Source: Macrolepiota albuminosa
Taxonomy: Eukaryota; Basidiomycota; Agaricomycetes; Agaricales; Agaricaceae
Direction of reading: 5' to 3'
DNA length: 64,000 nucleotides
NCBI GenBank assembly: GCA_027475525.1
Contig: JAMWFC010000051.1
Coordinates: forward strand, 2,369,205 to 2,433,204
Shown: positions 1 to 11,284 of the stretch, piece after piece
Position numbering within the stretch: position 1 is the stretch's first letter
Layout: each line of letters starts with the position of its first letter
Translations under genes and position numbers: made by a program
Notes under the pieces: model-generated
Databases searched by the model: none
The model's input: the letters and a program-made list of their open reading frames with translations, nothing else
What the model was told of the DNA's origin: nothing

Positions 1-1305
1 CAAGAATCGGGACTTCGGCCGGGAGGTTAACAAATCCTACGGCCGTGGCCTAATCGACAGCGAATCCTGCAGATTCATTCGCAAGGTACACTTACCAATA
101 ACAGCACCGGCATCGTGGCCCCAGTCGCCTATTGGATGAGAATAGAAATGGCCCTCTATGCCCTCGGACTTGATCTGATCCATGCACTTGCGCAGAACCT
201 CGTTTCCAGTTAGTCCTACCCTCATATTTTCTAGCAGCACGTCCTGCATCCGGTTACTTTTCCTCAAGCCCTCTTTCAAGCTATGAGGAGCGTCAGTCTC
301 TGGATTGGGACCTTCTGTGCGAAGAACGTATGCCATGTGCTGTGTATCTGTGTTCAGTCCCATGGCTGTTATCCCAAAGTCGATGTGCAAAAGGTCTCCT
401 TCCTGTATGACACTATTGGTACCTTTCCAACCAGGGGTCGTAGGGTCCTCGACGATCACAGAAATCCTCGGGTGGTTCCAGGTGGTTACATTGAGAGTCT
501 GCATCTTCTCGCGAAACCACCATTCCAAGTCCTGTATAGTAAGGAGTAACGTCAGGACATATATGTGTAGATATGAATAGAGGGCATGGACATGACCTCT
601 GTAGTTGTCTTGCCTGGTGTGACCGTCTCATGAGAGAAACCCTCTTCGATCAGTGCCCAAACAATTTCTTGCATTTTGCGATAATACGGTAGCTGGGTGT
701 CCACTCGAGTCGCGACATATTCGATCGCAAGCATTGGTTTATTCACGGTACGGCTCATCCAGCGCTCGCCGAGCTCCTCTTGAAGGACTGCAAGCTCTCC
801 AACGTGAAGACCAGCTCCGAATGCGATATCCCGGTCGACATTGATAGCGATTCGCTTGGGATCGTAGTGTTCTAAAGCATCTCGTAGCTCAGGCCAGACA
901 CTGCCAGTGTTGTCAACCCAAATCACGGGGTTGTGCTGGCCTTTCAGTGAAGATGTGTTGGTGTGAAACAGGACTACGGTCCTGCGATGGACATCGAAGT
1001 CAGTCGAATTTTTGATAGACCACCAGATAGGATCTTCGGCATGCTCTCTCTGGGTCATCTAGATGAATTTCGTTCTGTGGATCTGATTCAGTCGTATTGG
1101 ATAGAGCGCACACCAGCCATGCGTCAAGATCATATTTCTTCAGCAGTGAAGGCATCCTAGCAATGCGCTCGTTCTTCCAACCATCCTGAATACATGCCGT
1201 TTCACGTAGAGAGGGAAGCCTCTGGTATTCAGCAGGTTTAGATGGGTGAAGTTGTGCTATCACTAGACTGAACCAAAGAGGAAGTAGAACAATAACTGAT
1301 TTCAT
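1..1305 (-). CDS. M24-family metallopeptidase (creatinase/Xaa-Pro peptidase-like), copy 1, C-terminus beyond window edge
   Basis: Exons 1305-1114, 1058-597, 531-96 and 36-1 join in frame through introns of 55, 65 and 59 bp. The ATG at 1305 is chosen because it opens a hydrophobic signal-peptide-like stretch (MKSVIVLLPLWFSLVIAQ); an upstream in-frame ATG at 1377 would bury it. The pita-bread catalytic region has the expected metal ligands: Asp in HIDFG, Asp in NTDTQH and His in FYSHPIGDWGH. The remaining Glu ligands fall in the part beyond base 1 and are visible in the complete second copy. Members of this family are dinuclear metal hydrolases; the substrate here is unknown. The signal peptide suggests secretion or a vesicular location. 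The gene lies tail-in at the left edge, upstream of RIB1 on the same strand. Confidence 0.88.
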
Positions 1306-1485
1306 CGTGGGGCTGAACTGAAGAAAAGTACACGACCATCCTGTATTAATTGGTGGTGTGATCAATGATAAATGCATTAGTTAGATGGTACAGATGCTTC
1401 TGTACTACGGCATAAGAGGCATAAAATACAGAATAAGCTAAAATTCCATTGCTGTCTAAATAATTTCACCAAAGCCCCTTTAAAA

Positions 1486-2976
1486 TTACACATATTCCTC
1501 CTCCATCCATAACGGTAGGATGTGACCCATCTTCACAACCTTTGTCCGCAAATACTTGTCCAGATCACTGCCATAAACGGCCTTGCCGCCAATCATGGTC
1601 GCACCGGTAATCATGTCACAATCCTCTCCGGGTTGCAAATATGGTTTGGATTCCGTCGTCTGCTTGTTAGGAAGTTCCGGATGCCTCTTTTGCCAACTAC
1701 GTGGAATCATGGGAACGCGCTCCACAACTCTCAAACCCTCCTTCTGCAAGGCTTCAAGTTTATCCGGGTTGTTTGTGAGAACTCGGACACCCTGAGAATC
1801 GGTTTCCCCGAGCCCCAAATCACGTAAGATGGCACCAGCAATCTCATATCCTCGCTCATCGGCCTGATGCCCAAGCATAAGGTTTGCAGTCACTGTGTCG
1901 TGACCAAGATCCTGGAGGTTGTAAGCACGAATTTTCGACAGCAATCCAATACCACGGCCTTCTTGGCGGAGGTAGACCACCGCACCGCGGCCGGGTATCA
2001 CGGCGGGCCGGCCGTGGAGTGACGACGGAATGGTGATGGGTAAAGAAATCTGTCGAATGGCCTCGTCCAATTGCTCTCCACAATCGCAGCGCATGCTGCC
2101 TATGGTCTCACCAGTGAAGCATTCTGAGTGAATGCGGATGAGAGGGGAAGGGATTGTGGGATTGAGTTCGTGCTTTGAAGGCGCTGATGGTGGTTCTGAT
2201 ACTCGTTTGGATGTTGCCGAGAGGCGGCCAACGTAAGCACCTCTGGTGATACGATCCATCTCAGTTTCGCCCTCCCAAACGGCGTCAAGTGTCCGAGAAC
2301 GAATCGGTGGTGCCGCCATCGAGCCATATGAATCAGACAGTTGTGCAGGATCTATGACGATTGCGAGGTGCTCTTTGGTATCACGGTTGTTATGATATAA
2401 ATGAAGGAAGGCTGGGCCATGAGGTGTAGGTATACGAGTACGTGCCATGCACTTTACTTCAACAGGTGGAGTGGAGGCGATCGGGACGGAGACAGACGAC
2501 GATTTTACCGTGGTCCGTTGCGTTACATCGTGGGTCAGGTTTACAAGAGAAGGATGTCGTTTCTTGGGTAGGAAGTCGGACGATTTGGTTAGACCCTGCT
2601 CACCATCAAGGGGATTGTTTTCCTTGCCATGCTCGGGCGTGAGATCGCGTAACCGCTGCCTGCGAGGCGCCTGACGACTGACGTAGGTTAATCGTTTGCG
2701 TTGACTCTTGTCGTCACCGGTAAACTTAGTCCAATCATAGGAGCCCTCATGCTTAGGCATCATGACGCCAGGGAAGAAATCGTGGTGATAGTGGTTTCGG
2801 GTGACTTGGGGACCAGATGCGGCGGCAGCAGCAATAAGTAGAGGGTCGAGGGCAGCATCTCTGCGAACAAAAACAGTCTTGCGGGTGGGTTTGGCAGGAG
2901 CGGTCAGAAAATCAAGGAGAGCAGCATCGGACTGCTCGTAGGGGGCGAAGTGAGAGTGGTCTGTAGCACAGGACAT
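1486..2976 (-). CDS. RIB1: GTP cyclohydrolase II, copy 1
   Basis: A single uninterrupted 496-codon ORF. GTP cyclohydrolase II opens GTP to 2,5-diamino-6-ribosylamino-pyrimidinone 5'-phosphate, the first step of riboflavin synthesis. The catalytic half contains the zinc cysteines in HSECFTGETIGSMRCDCGEQ and the VYLRQEGRGIGL and AYNLQDLG motifs, followed by ANLMLGHQ and VRVLTNNPDK. The segment ARIPTPHGPAFLHLYHNN matches the RIB1 family start of the domain. About 170 N-terminal residues are low-complexity and unlike the bacterial enzyme, as is common in fungal RIB1. It is divergently transcribed from the F-box gene across about 390 bp. The protein is identical in the second copy as far as can be compared by eye. 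Confidence 0.95.
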   Translation of the reverse strand: MSCATDHSHFAPYEQSDAALLDFLTAPAKPTRKTVFVRRDAALDPLLIAAAAASGPQVTRNHYHHDFFPGVMMPKHEGSYDWTKFTGDDKSQRKRLTYVSRQAPRRQRLRDLTPEHGKENNPLDGEQGLTKSSDFLPKKRHPSLVNLTHDVTQRTTVKSSSVSVPIASTPPVEVKCMARTRIPTPHGPAFLHLYHNNRDTKEHLAIVIDPAQLSDSYGSMAAPPIRSRTLDAVWEGETEMDRITRGAYVGRLSATSKRVSEPPSAPSKHELNPTIPSPLIRIHSECFTGETIGSMRCDCGEQLDEAIRQISLPITIPSSLHGRPAVIPGRGAVVYLRQEGRGIGLLSKIRAYNLQDLGHDTVTANLMLGHQADERGYEIAGAILRDLGLGETDSQGVRVLTNNPDKLEALQKEGLRVVERVPMIPRSWQKRHPELPNKQTTESKPYLQPGEDCDMITGATMIGGKAVYGSDLDKYLRTKVVKMGHILPLWMEEEYV

Positions 2977-3211
2977 GAAGGCGAAACGAGCGGACGTGGG
3001 AGTTGACTGTCAGCGGCCTGAGCCGTGCATTTATCTGGACGGAGATTTGTAACTTTTTGATCTGATCGTTTCTGATAATTCACATGGAAAAACTGACAGA
3101 TCACGCCACACGTGACTTTCCGGCCAGAGAGAACTGATTGTATTGAGAAAAAAAAGCACTGCACTTTCGGTCCACAACCAAGATCACAATGAAAACTGCA
3201 GCAATGGACGA

Positions 3212-3217
3212 TATAAA
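3212..3217 (+). promoter_or_regulatory. TATA box upstream of the F-box gene
   Basis: TATAAA in the divergent RIB1/F-box intergenic region, about 95 bp upstream of the 5'-UTR intron donor at 3306. It is conserved at 54244-54249 in the second block. Assignment to the F-box gene is by orientation and distance. Confidence 0.5.
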
Positions 3218-3305
3218 AGCCCGGCTGCCTCATGTCATTTCATTTCCAAGTTCGCTATCTTCCGTTCGTTAAACCCCTACGGTCCTTACGACACGCTTTA
3301 CTCCT

Positions 3306-3361
3306 GTAAGTCCTTTGAACAACCTGGATGTTCAATCATGATGAGATAGGATTCTTTACAG
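3306..3361 (+). other. 5'-UTR intron of the F-box gene (56 bp)
   Basis: GTAAGT at 3306 and a TTTACAG acceptor ending at 3361 bound a 56-bp interval, typical of introns in this window. It contains an ATG at 3328 in frame with the F-box ORF. Splicing would remove that ATG and leave 3370 as the first start; retention would add 14 residues. The same structure is present in the second block. Confidence 0.6.
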
Positions 3362-3369
3362 AGACAGGA

Positions 3370-4833
3370 ATGACCATCTCCCTCCGATCCTGCTCAAGTC
3401 TTCCCACTACCGTGCCGTATGATGTCACTGAACCGGTTCCTGACCTCTACCGCCGGTTGCACTTGATCAACCAAACCAAGTCCATAAATACCCTTCCTCC
3501 AGAGATCCTCTGCCAAATTTTCGAGATCGCTAGGCATTCGACCAGCGATTCTCATTCCTGGGACCTTCCGGACCCAAGAAGGTTTCTTCCCATTACCGTT
3601 TCACAAGTGTCAAGGCGCTGGCGCGAAGTGGCCTTAAATAGTCCCCTTCTTTGGTCGTATATCGATATCAGCCCTCCATGGTCATTTAACACCATTTGTC
3701 TGGCTTTGAGTAGGGCTCAGACTTGTCCACTTATCATCAACCTCGCTGTCCCCAGCGTCGCTTTCGGAAATTTACTCACGCCCTCAGTCGTCAATGCCTC
3801 TGCAAGCATTATTTGTGGCCTCATTGCTCCCTGTATCCCTCGTTGTCGGAAATTCGTTATCAAAGGCGACTTCTGTCAGCTCGAGCCTCTCTTCATTGCC
3901 ATAATACAGACTATCCAGTCTTCATCAGCTCCTCTTCTGGAACACCTTGTGATACACCCCACAGGTGTCGGACATCTGATGTCCAAACTCGAGCTACAGA
4001 CCTTAATCCAAGGAGTTCCTGTCGTTTCCCATCTCCGTGTAACGAGTGCGATGGTACCCTCTCTACCCTGTCTCAATACCCTTACAGCGATCCATCTTAC
4101 TGCATCTGACAGGCGATCCATCACCCTTGCAGAGTTCTCTGCATTATCCACATCCTCTCCTCACCTCGACACCCTCGCCATCTATGACAACGCTATCTGT
4201 GGGCCATGGCCTCTAGAAGCAATCATTGACATCCCATCGCTACGCTCTCTCCAGATCTATGGGTCGTTCATGTCCGTCTCGGACCTCCTTCGTGTCGTTC
4301 AGGCACCCATGCTCGAGGATCTCGTCATTGCTCCATTCGCTGTGAACGACCTTGTTGATTATCGCGAGCATATCTCTAAATCCCTCCCCAAATTCACCAG
4401 ACTCAAGTCCATCACACTCTCCCCAGTCAGCACATCAGGCTTCGCACAGCTTGAAGAAGCAGCTGAGTGTTTTCCGAATGTAGAGCTGGTGATGATTCCC
4501 AATATCCATGTCGACTCATTCCGCGACGTCTTCTTAGGTGCAAACTCGGATATTGTCTGGCCTGACCTTCGGGCGCTCGCACTGCGCAATGTTGATTGCA
4601 AGAGCGTTGAGAAACTCTTTGCGGTGGTGGCGTTTAGAGAAGCTGCTGGAAGGCCACTTGAGACGCTATACCTTGACCATCACTCAATCCAACGTGTATC
4701 TTCTATGCTTCCCGTTTTACGACGGAGCCTCAATGTGGTGGAACTCGACGTTTGGGCCACTCTTTTCGACGGAGATCTCCTTCAAGGTGCTGCGCATTTT
4801 GTGGGGAATGATTTTGATTTCAATTTCGACTAG
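3370..4833 (+). CDS. F-box protein with leucine-rich-like repeats, copy 1
   Basis: A 487-residue protein. An N-terminal coiled region leads into an F-box-like motif (NTLPPEILCQIFEIA ... VSQVSRRWREVALNSPLLWS), the arrangement seen in the large Agaricomycete F-box family. The remainder has repeated leucine-rich segments without a clear catalytic domain. F-box proteins usually bind Skp1 in SCF ubiquitin ligases and present substrates; the substrate is unknown. The ATG at 3370 is preferred because 3328 lies in a probable intron. The coding part has no introns. Copy 2 differs by several amino-acid substitutions, in contrast to the invariant RIB1. Confidence 0.85.
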   Translation: MTISLRSCSSLPTTVPYDVTEPVPDLYRRLHLINQTKSINTLPPEILCQIFEIARHSTSDSHSWDLPDPRRFLPITVSQVSRRWREVALNSPLLWSYIDISPPWSFNTICLALSRAQTCPLIINLAVPSVAFGNLLTPSVVNASASIICGLIAPCIPRCRKFVIKGDFCQLEPLFIAIIQTIQSSSAPLLEHLVIHPTGVGHLMSKLELQTLIQGVPVVSHLRVTSAMVPSLPCLNTLTAIHLTASDRRSITLAEFSALSTSSPHLDTLAIYDNAICGPWPLEAIIDIPSLRSLQIYGSFMSVSDLLRVVQAPMLEDLVIAPFAVNDLVDYREHISKSLPKFTRLKSITLSPVSTSGFAQLEEAAECFPNVELVMIPNIHVDSFRDVFLGANSDIVWPDLRALALRNVDCKSVEKLFAVVAFREAAGRPLETLYLDHHSIQRVSSMLPVLRRSLNVVELDVWATLFDGDLLQGAAHFVGNDFDFNFD

Positions 4834-5184
4834 ATACATGTACTTGGTGTTACTGACCATCTTTTATTGGAAATACCATACGTTTTTCTCGCCGCCGAAT
4901 CATGACCTTGTTTGGCAGTTGGTGTGAACAAGGATTCTAAGAATTCCTAGATATTGCTTCTCGGTCGGTCATCTGTAGAAATACAGCCCCATATTTTTGG
5001 TAATTGATATGATATATGTATTTATATACAGTGATGAATATGTATAGGTTATTGTTCTCGTCAACGAAGAGAAATGATCTGTCGCCCATCACTGGAAATT
5101 GGATTGATGAAATGACGCTGGCCAGCGAACTACTGTGTCTCGTGCCGTCATTTGAGGTTTCAATCGCTTTCTGACACAACCACC
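4834..5184. other. Intergenic, F-box to PABS gene
   Basis: AT-rich 3'/5' flanking DNA. I see no gene, RNA or strong motif. The copy-2 counterpart (55866-56208) has small indels here. Confidence 0.6.
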
Positions 5185-7320
5185 ATGCCACCAGTCAAAC
5201 CGGCCAAATCGCGTAAACGGCATGTGCCTAATCCACCAGATGGGGCGCAAGAAATGATCAGTGCTATCGCCAGTCTTGTCTCTATCTCTCTCGTCCTCTT
5301 CATCTATCAAAGAGCCTTGGTTCCTATCTATGCTACGGGACCTACGACATACGCTCTCAATCCAGTAATTGCAGTAGCTGTTCTTCTGGCAGCACTCAAC
5401 CCAACCACCATATCGACATCGCGAAACTGGCTGTACACTGCTTTAGGCCTAGCAGCAGCTCCGAATGCGACATATTGGGTTTCGGTCTTGACGTCCAGGA
5501 AACATGACCCGTTTTGGGGGCCGGTCGTAACTCATGTTATTGTTTTGGTTCCGCTCGTATTCTTTCTGACAACGTCAGTAATCGAGGCGCAAGTGAGTGC
5601 CGAGACGAGTTAGAGGAGCTCGTTTTATCTGACAGAGTTTTAGTTGACATGGACACAACGAAGGATGGACATCACTCGCCCACCTCTGACGTATCGCGTT
5701 GTGGCTGCGGCAGTGTGTTTTGTCACTGGGAAATGGCTATCTCAACGAGTTTGGGCGAAACAGGCATACTTGAACAACATTTCAGAAAGTCAGATTGTAG
5801 GTCTTTTTTTTTTCATTTCTCTACTCTTATAGACTATATATCTTTAGTTTCTCGGTCTCGCTTGCCTCTCATGGTGTCTTTGGATATATAAACATTCGCT
5901 GGGCTCCACGAAACGCGAAAATACTGTTAGCCTCTCACACAGCCAGATCAAGGGGATACTCGTTATCGCTTCGATCGCGCTTTGGGTATCTACCTACCAA
6001 TACCTAGCCTCTCCTGTTCTTCCCCACCCACTGCGGGAAACTTACCACCGTCCCAATACCTCCATCACCATCCACTCATCGGTACAATCGGTTACTGGTT
6101 TGATTGTTGTTGGAGAAGCCCGGGATCCTCCAGATTTCGATGGCTCAGACCAGGACATGCATTCTGTGCGTTACCTACGTGCTTCACACTCAATTTTAGG
6201 GGGGGTCTGGATGGGTTTGAAAATCATGACCATGGATCATGCAGCACCTGTTGAGGACACCTTTGGTACGCCCTTAGGCGATTCAATCTACAGTACATTT
6301 GTGCTCCAAGAGGCCATACGTCTTGTCAACTGTACAGGGAAAGAAAACTGGGATAACGGACTATTGATGTGCGCTCACGTTCTCCGTTAAACATTGTGCT
6401 GTTGACAGCTATACAGTGGTCTAGGGGCAGGAACTTCGGCCACTGCCTTCATTCGACACAAGGTTCCTATAACCATCGTCGAAATCGATCCTGCAGTGTA
6501 CGATGCCGCCAGGACGTATTTTGGCCTCCCGGATCCAGGCCCAGGAAGGGTCTTTTTGGAAGACGCAAGGACTTGGATAGCAAGAAAGCGCACTGAAGCT
6601 GAAATTGGGAAGGCGGAGCGGCTTTATGATTTCGTCGTCCATGATTGTTTCTCCGGCGGGGGTGTTCCGGAACACATCTTCACTGTGGAATTTTGGGAAG
6701 ACCTTAAGACTATCTTGCATCCACAAGGCGTTGTAGCAGTTGTAAGTAATTCCATGTTCAACGTCTGATTGAATGCAGCTCAGCGATGTTAGAACTTCGC
6801 AGGTATTCCAAAGAGTGATTCAACACGAATGATCCTGGCAACACTGGAAAAGAGCTTTATCTCTTGTCGTGGCTTCCACGACCTTTTTGAAGTCATGCGT
6901 GATGAGCAGTATGAAAAGGATTTTATTAACATGGTATGTGTCTTGGCCAAGTCCAATCCAAAGCATAGTCTTGACATATGAAACTAAGGTTTTCTTCTGC
7001 ACGAATTCAAATTCGCCTGTCACATTCCGAGAATCAATAAAATCCGATTCGCTGGGCTCGCCCTTGCGTCGTCATGTCTTGGCTTCGCTTTCACAACGGG
7101 AAGTTGACCTGGAATTCATCAGAGACACCAGAAATGAAGAGGATAATGACAAGTTCATCCTAACGGATGCTCACAACCCACTTGGAAAACTGCAGGATGC
7201 ACAGGGTTTGCATCATTGGAAATGTGAGTTCGATGTGTATCCCTATGTCGATAGTCTCATTTATCCTTATTGTTAGTAATGCGGGAGGTTCTTCCCGACC
7301 AGCATTGGGAGACCTACTAA
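5185..7320 (+). CDS. Membrane protein with C-terminal PABS (spermidine-synthase-like) domain, copy 1
   Basis: Seven exons (5185-5592, 5644-5796, 5848-6368, 6417-6741, 6793-6933, 6989-7223, 7277-7320) with 48-55 bp introns give 608 residues, all joins in frame. The N-terminal third is several hydrophobic segments after a basic start (KPAKSRKRH). The C-terminal half is a Rossmann-type aminopropyltransferase/methyltransferase-like fold: GLGAGTSATAF (nucleotide-binding glycines), VEIDPAVYDAARTYF, then YDFVVHDCFSGGG, and the end LPDQHWETY typical of fungal PABS-domain proteins. Membrane-anchored PABS proteins are widespread in fungi and their reaction is not established, so polyamine synthesis should not be assumed. 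Confidence 0.8.
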
Positions 7321-7570
7321 TAACTTACTGGACGAATGTATTCATCAGGGTCATGCATCTTTACAGTGTATATATATATAATGTAGTGTACAACAGTTAA
7401 CTCTTCGCGAGTTACTTCGTGAGAACGGGAACCACTTGTTTTTCCTTAACAATGTACTTCGTGCTCCTCTATGGACATGACAACAGCGGACCTTTTATCG
7501 CTCATGTCCAAATGCACTTTGGCGTCCAATCATACTCAGTCTTCTGTTGATAGGGGTCATTCCGCGCTCT

Positions 7571-9936
7571 ATGTCTGACCACCTTCATTCTTCTCTGTCC
7601 TCTTCTCCCGGTCGTCCAACCAGCATATCTCGGCCAGCGTGGCCCTGGCAAGTTTCGACTCTGCGTAATAGCGTTTCCAGTCTCTCGGCTATCAATCATC
7701 TGGACTCTAGAGATTCTGGTTCACCTCGCCCAACTTCGACCGGGTCTAACACTCTTCACTGGCCTAATTCGAGATTGTCCGCTGGTACCCTAGGGAGCAA
7801 TGCCGACCGTAGCAACATTCAAGCGGACTCCACACGTCAATGGTCTTTCATGGTGTGTTTCATTTGCGCCACAAACATTGCATTGCCGAATGCTCTTTTA
7901 CCAATTTCAAGGGGTTTGAATGGACTGTCCGCGATGTACACAGACTGAGGGACTTGGTCGAAGCTGTTGACGCCCAAGACACTGGGAATGCTGATTTTGA
8001 CATATTGAAGCAGTCACATATCCTGGGAGACAATAAATTCAAGCTTGAGATCGGTAGCGTTCAAGTCCCATTGAATTTCTTGGCTAGTATCAAGCTCAAC
8101 CTATCGTAGCCTTCACACTACCTGCAGATGGTTCCGATTCCAATAATAATAAGCCCACGCTGTCGCTCTATATCACGTCCTTGATTGTTGACTTCGCACA
8201 TACTAACTATGAGCTTTCTACGTCAATGATGACAGCCATCAAATGCCAAGCAGATCGTTCTGGGGAGCGAGGTGCTCCGCCAGAATGGGTGTGGGACTTT
8301 TGGCAATCGGACTGGGTGTTTCGACATGAACACGAGGTCTGGGGTACGTGTCACGAATACATTTCGGAGCTAAAGCGAGCATATTGACATGTATATTAGA
8401 ATGTCCCCTTCCATCCCTTTCTGTGTTGCTTGAAAACGCGAGAATCCGTGACACAGATTCGTTCGTAATATGTGTCCAGATTCATTGTCCGTCTGGGCCT
8501 TTTTATCCTCAACAACCTGCCGTGCATACTGTGCCAAAGGATCTTTTAGATGGTCTTGAAGCCTCTCTTGACAACTCCAGTGTGTAACGTTGTTGCAGTC
8601 TATGAATATCTGACTCTATCTTGTTTTTTTTTGTTTGCCAGACACAGGAGATGTTCGTTTTATATGTCTGGAAAGAAAACCCGCGTCTCCTTCATCGACA
8701 GATGCTAGTCTGTCTACTAGTCGGCAATCGTCGTCATTGTCTGCCTCTTGCTCTCCTTTTTCTTCTCAAACTATAGCTCGCAAGCGCGTTATCTATGCGC
8801 ACTCTGACATTCTCATTCGGCGGTCAGAGTATTTTGCCGGCATGCTTTCATCCTCGTTCTCAGAGAATCAAATCATGACGAACGAGGAGCGAAAGGTTTA
8901 CACAGTTGTAGTTGAGGAAGCGGATTTTGAGACCATCTACTGGCTGTTGAAATTTTGTTACACCAACTGGCTTATCTTCAGCGAGGACGATGATCCGCGG
9001 CTAGCAATGGATGGTGTTGGCATTGGATGGAGTGCCAAGTGGTTACACACACGAGGTGGAGAGTGGGACTGGCAAATCTTCCAGAAGGATGACAGTACCA
9101 TTAATGATACCAGAAGCGTCACAAGTGGTGATAGCCTTTCCTCCCCAGTCGACACAGGAGGACTTTCGCCCAACCTGGATGCCTTGCCATCCAAAAGTAC
9201 CACAAGCACGACTCCAATCTCAGGGAGCTCATCTGGGTCTCAGAACCTGCCTACGGTGCTTAGGGCAGCATCAATACCATCTGCACGCCCTGGGGTTTTA
9301 TCTTCCCGACGAACTACATCTGCTACACGCACAACTTCCAATACTCCATCATCATCTCGGACAAAATCTGTTTCGATACTGCCAGTGACACCTATTGGTC
9401 TTCCCTTGTCCACTTGTCCTGGTCACCCTATCTCTCCTAGCTCAGAGAGGCGGCATCCTCTGAGCCAGGTTTCTGTTCCCGACCCCCATCCACATCCTAC
9501 ACCTCCTCCACGACCTGCTTCAGCATTATCTGTATATCAAATTGCTCATCGCTATGCGATGCCAAATCTAGCAACACTGGCTCTGGACCATATAATGTCT
9601 ACGATTACACCACAATCTAGCTTCGCCCTTCTGCTTGCTTCGTCAGTCTGGGAAGGACTTCATTCCCTTGTTGAAGTAGGATTCTAAATAATATCCTAGA
9701 AATGTTACTGACATTATGCCAATGTCAGGATTATGTTGTTGATAAATGGGATGAAGTATCTTTGACTCAAGAATTCGAACAATGCTGTCAAGAGGTGGCA
9801 GCCGGAGAGTAAGACCGTAAAATTCTCAGTTTGCTCCTATTTTCATATTCGATTGCTCAGGTGGGGCTCGGAAGGTGGCAAGACATTCCTGAACATTTTC
9901 CGTCGCCTTCGTTCCCCTGGCAGTTTAAACTCATAA
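7571..9936 (+). CDS. BTB/POZ-domain protein, copy 1
   Basis: Exons 7571-7852, 7912-8053, 8110-8343, 8400-8579, 8642-9675, 9729-9808 and 9861-9936 join to 675 residues. The N-terminus is Ser/Pro-rich. The middle, starting near FEWTVRDVHRLRD, resembles the MATH-like region often found before BTB in fungi. The BTB core follows (VIYAHSDILIRRSEYFAGML, then TVVVEEADFETIYWLLKFCYTN), interrupted by a long Ser/Thr/Pro-rich insert before the final helices (IAHRYAMPNLATLALDHI). BTB proteins often act as Cul3 adaptors or dimerising scaffolds; the role here is unknown. Copy 2 differs by only a few residues. Confidence 0.8.
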
Positions 9937-11284
9937 GTCTTTTGTCTTGATAGGTTGAGGATGATCCATGGTTTCCAAACCGTTTCATCATAGTATACCA
10001 AACTGGATAAACATTAGCAATTAGAGGACTGCAGAGAAGACTCAGAACATGATACTGGGTTGTTGAATCCCTTTTGACCTTGTGGAAGGGTAGGGTGGTC
10101 ATGCAATTTTATCTTTGTCCTGGACTTTCTCAAAAGATATATGAGTGAATGCTCATAAATTCACTGATACTCTCAAGGCCTAAGCTTCAACAACATGTAT
10201 TGATCATACTCTAGCAATGATCTCGTAAGAATCCAAAACAGAAACACTAGGGCTGCTTTGAAACCCGTTGGACCAACAATAGAAAAGTGAAGGGGAACGC
10301 GAGTGCCGAGTAGCAGAACAGGTGGGAAAGAACATCAATGGCAGATGTGCCGAGCGGTTAAACGGGCGAAAGATAGTATGGACTCCGACAGAGTCAAATC
10401 GTAGTGGTTATAAACCACAGGGGTGATTACACACACACACACCAGTCACTACAACAAAGTGACAAAATTTTCACAATCTGCAAGTGTTACTGGAATTGAA
10501 TTCCTCTTGAGAATACACTCCTCTTAACTATATATGATTGTCTAGGCTGATTTTCAATAGCTTCAAAATTGATTGAGTTCGGATTTTTTCAGAGGGTCAA
10601 TTTGGCCACTTACCATATATGGTAATTAAATAAGCATCAAAAGATGACTAATATCCAAATAAGGAATGCCATTTCCATCTACCTTGTCTCCATAACAGCT
10701 GTAAAGGTCTCAGGAATACGGTGAGATTTATACTTAGTAGAGCTGAAGGTTTCGACCTTCAGTTGAGCATCTTGGGTACTCAAAGATACCCGGAATCCGA
10801 GTCAGCACTTATGATTTCAATAACAAGTGAGTCCTCGATACCGTTTTCATCTGTTGATCGTGGTTCTGATGCAGCTCCTTTTCCAAGATCAGCACAGGAG
10901 CTGTTGCCAATGCCCTGAGAGCTGCTCGAGCAATATGCGCACGCGTAGCGGCTTCTTTTCGACACTGTCGTGGTGCCAACTGGATTTCAGAATGTGGTTA
11001 ACCGAAAAGTATAAACATTCTCCTTGTAGTTTGACAAATATATCTACATAATTTTGAATGTACAAATGTACCGTAAAGTCTGCACTGAAATCATGCAAAA
11101 ATTCCTAAAAACCCGTGAAACTTCCACAATTTTCCGGGCCTCCGGCCAATTTGGCCACTGTGATTTTGTTGTGGTGACTAAGGCGATCGGCACCATACGT
11201 GATAGAAGTCTAAATGCGATCCATATATATTCCATTTTAGGCAGCACGTTACACACCTTTAAGCGCCTCTCACACGAACTTCCA
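9937..11284. other. Intergenic, about 1.35 kb, no supported gene
   Basis: Contains a short (AC)n run near 10431, a 16-bp perfect palindrome TTACCATATATGGTAA at 10610-10625 and a UUCG-type hairpin at 10741-10764. No ORF here has conserved motifs. The whole stretch is retained almost unchanged in the second block (60957-62304). Confidence 0.6.
10741..10764. other. Inverted repeat with TTCG loop
   Basis: AGCTGAAGGT-TTCG-ACCTTCAGTT folds into a stem of 8 perfect pairs extended by G-U and A-U pairs, closed by a UUCG-type tetraloop. It is conserved at 61761-61784. No flanking gene explains it. Confidence 0.5.

Noticed and set aside
10338..10428. tRNA-like start (GGCAGATGTGCCGAGCGGTTAA) resembling a Leu/Ser tRNA A box
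   Set aside because: No B box (GGTTCGAATCC-type) and no 3' strand able to pair with the putative acceptor stem, in either copy.
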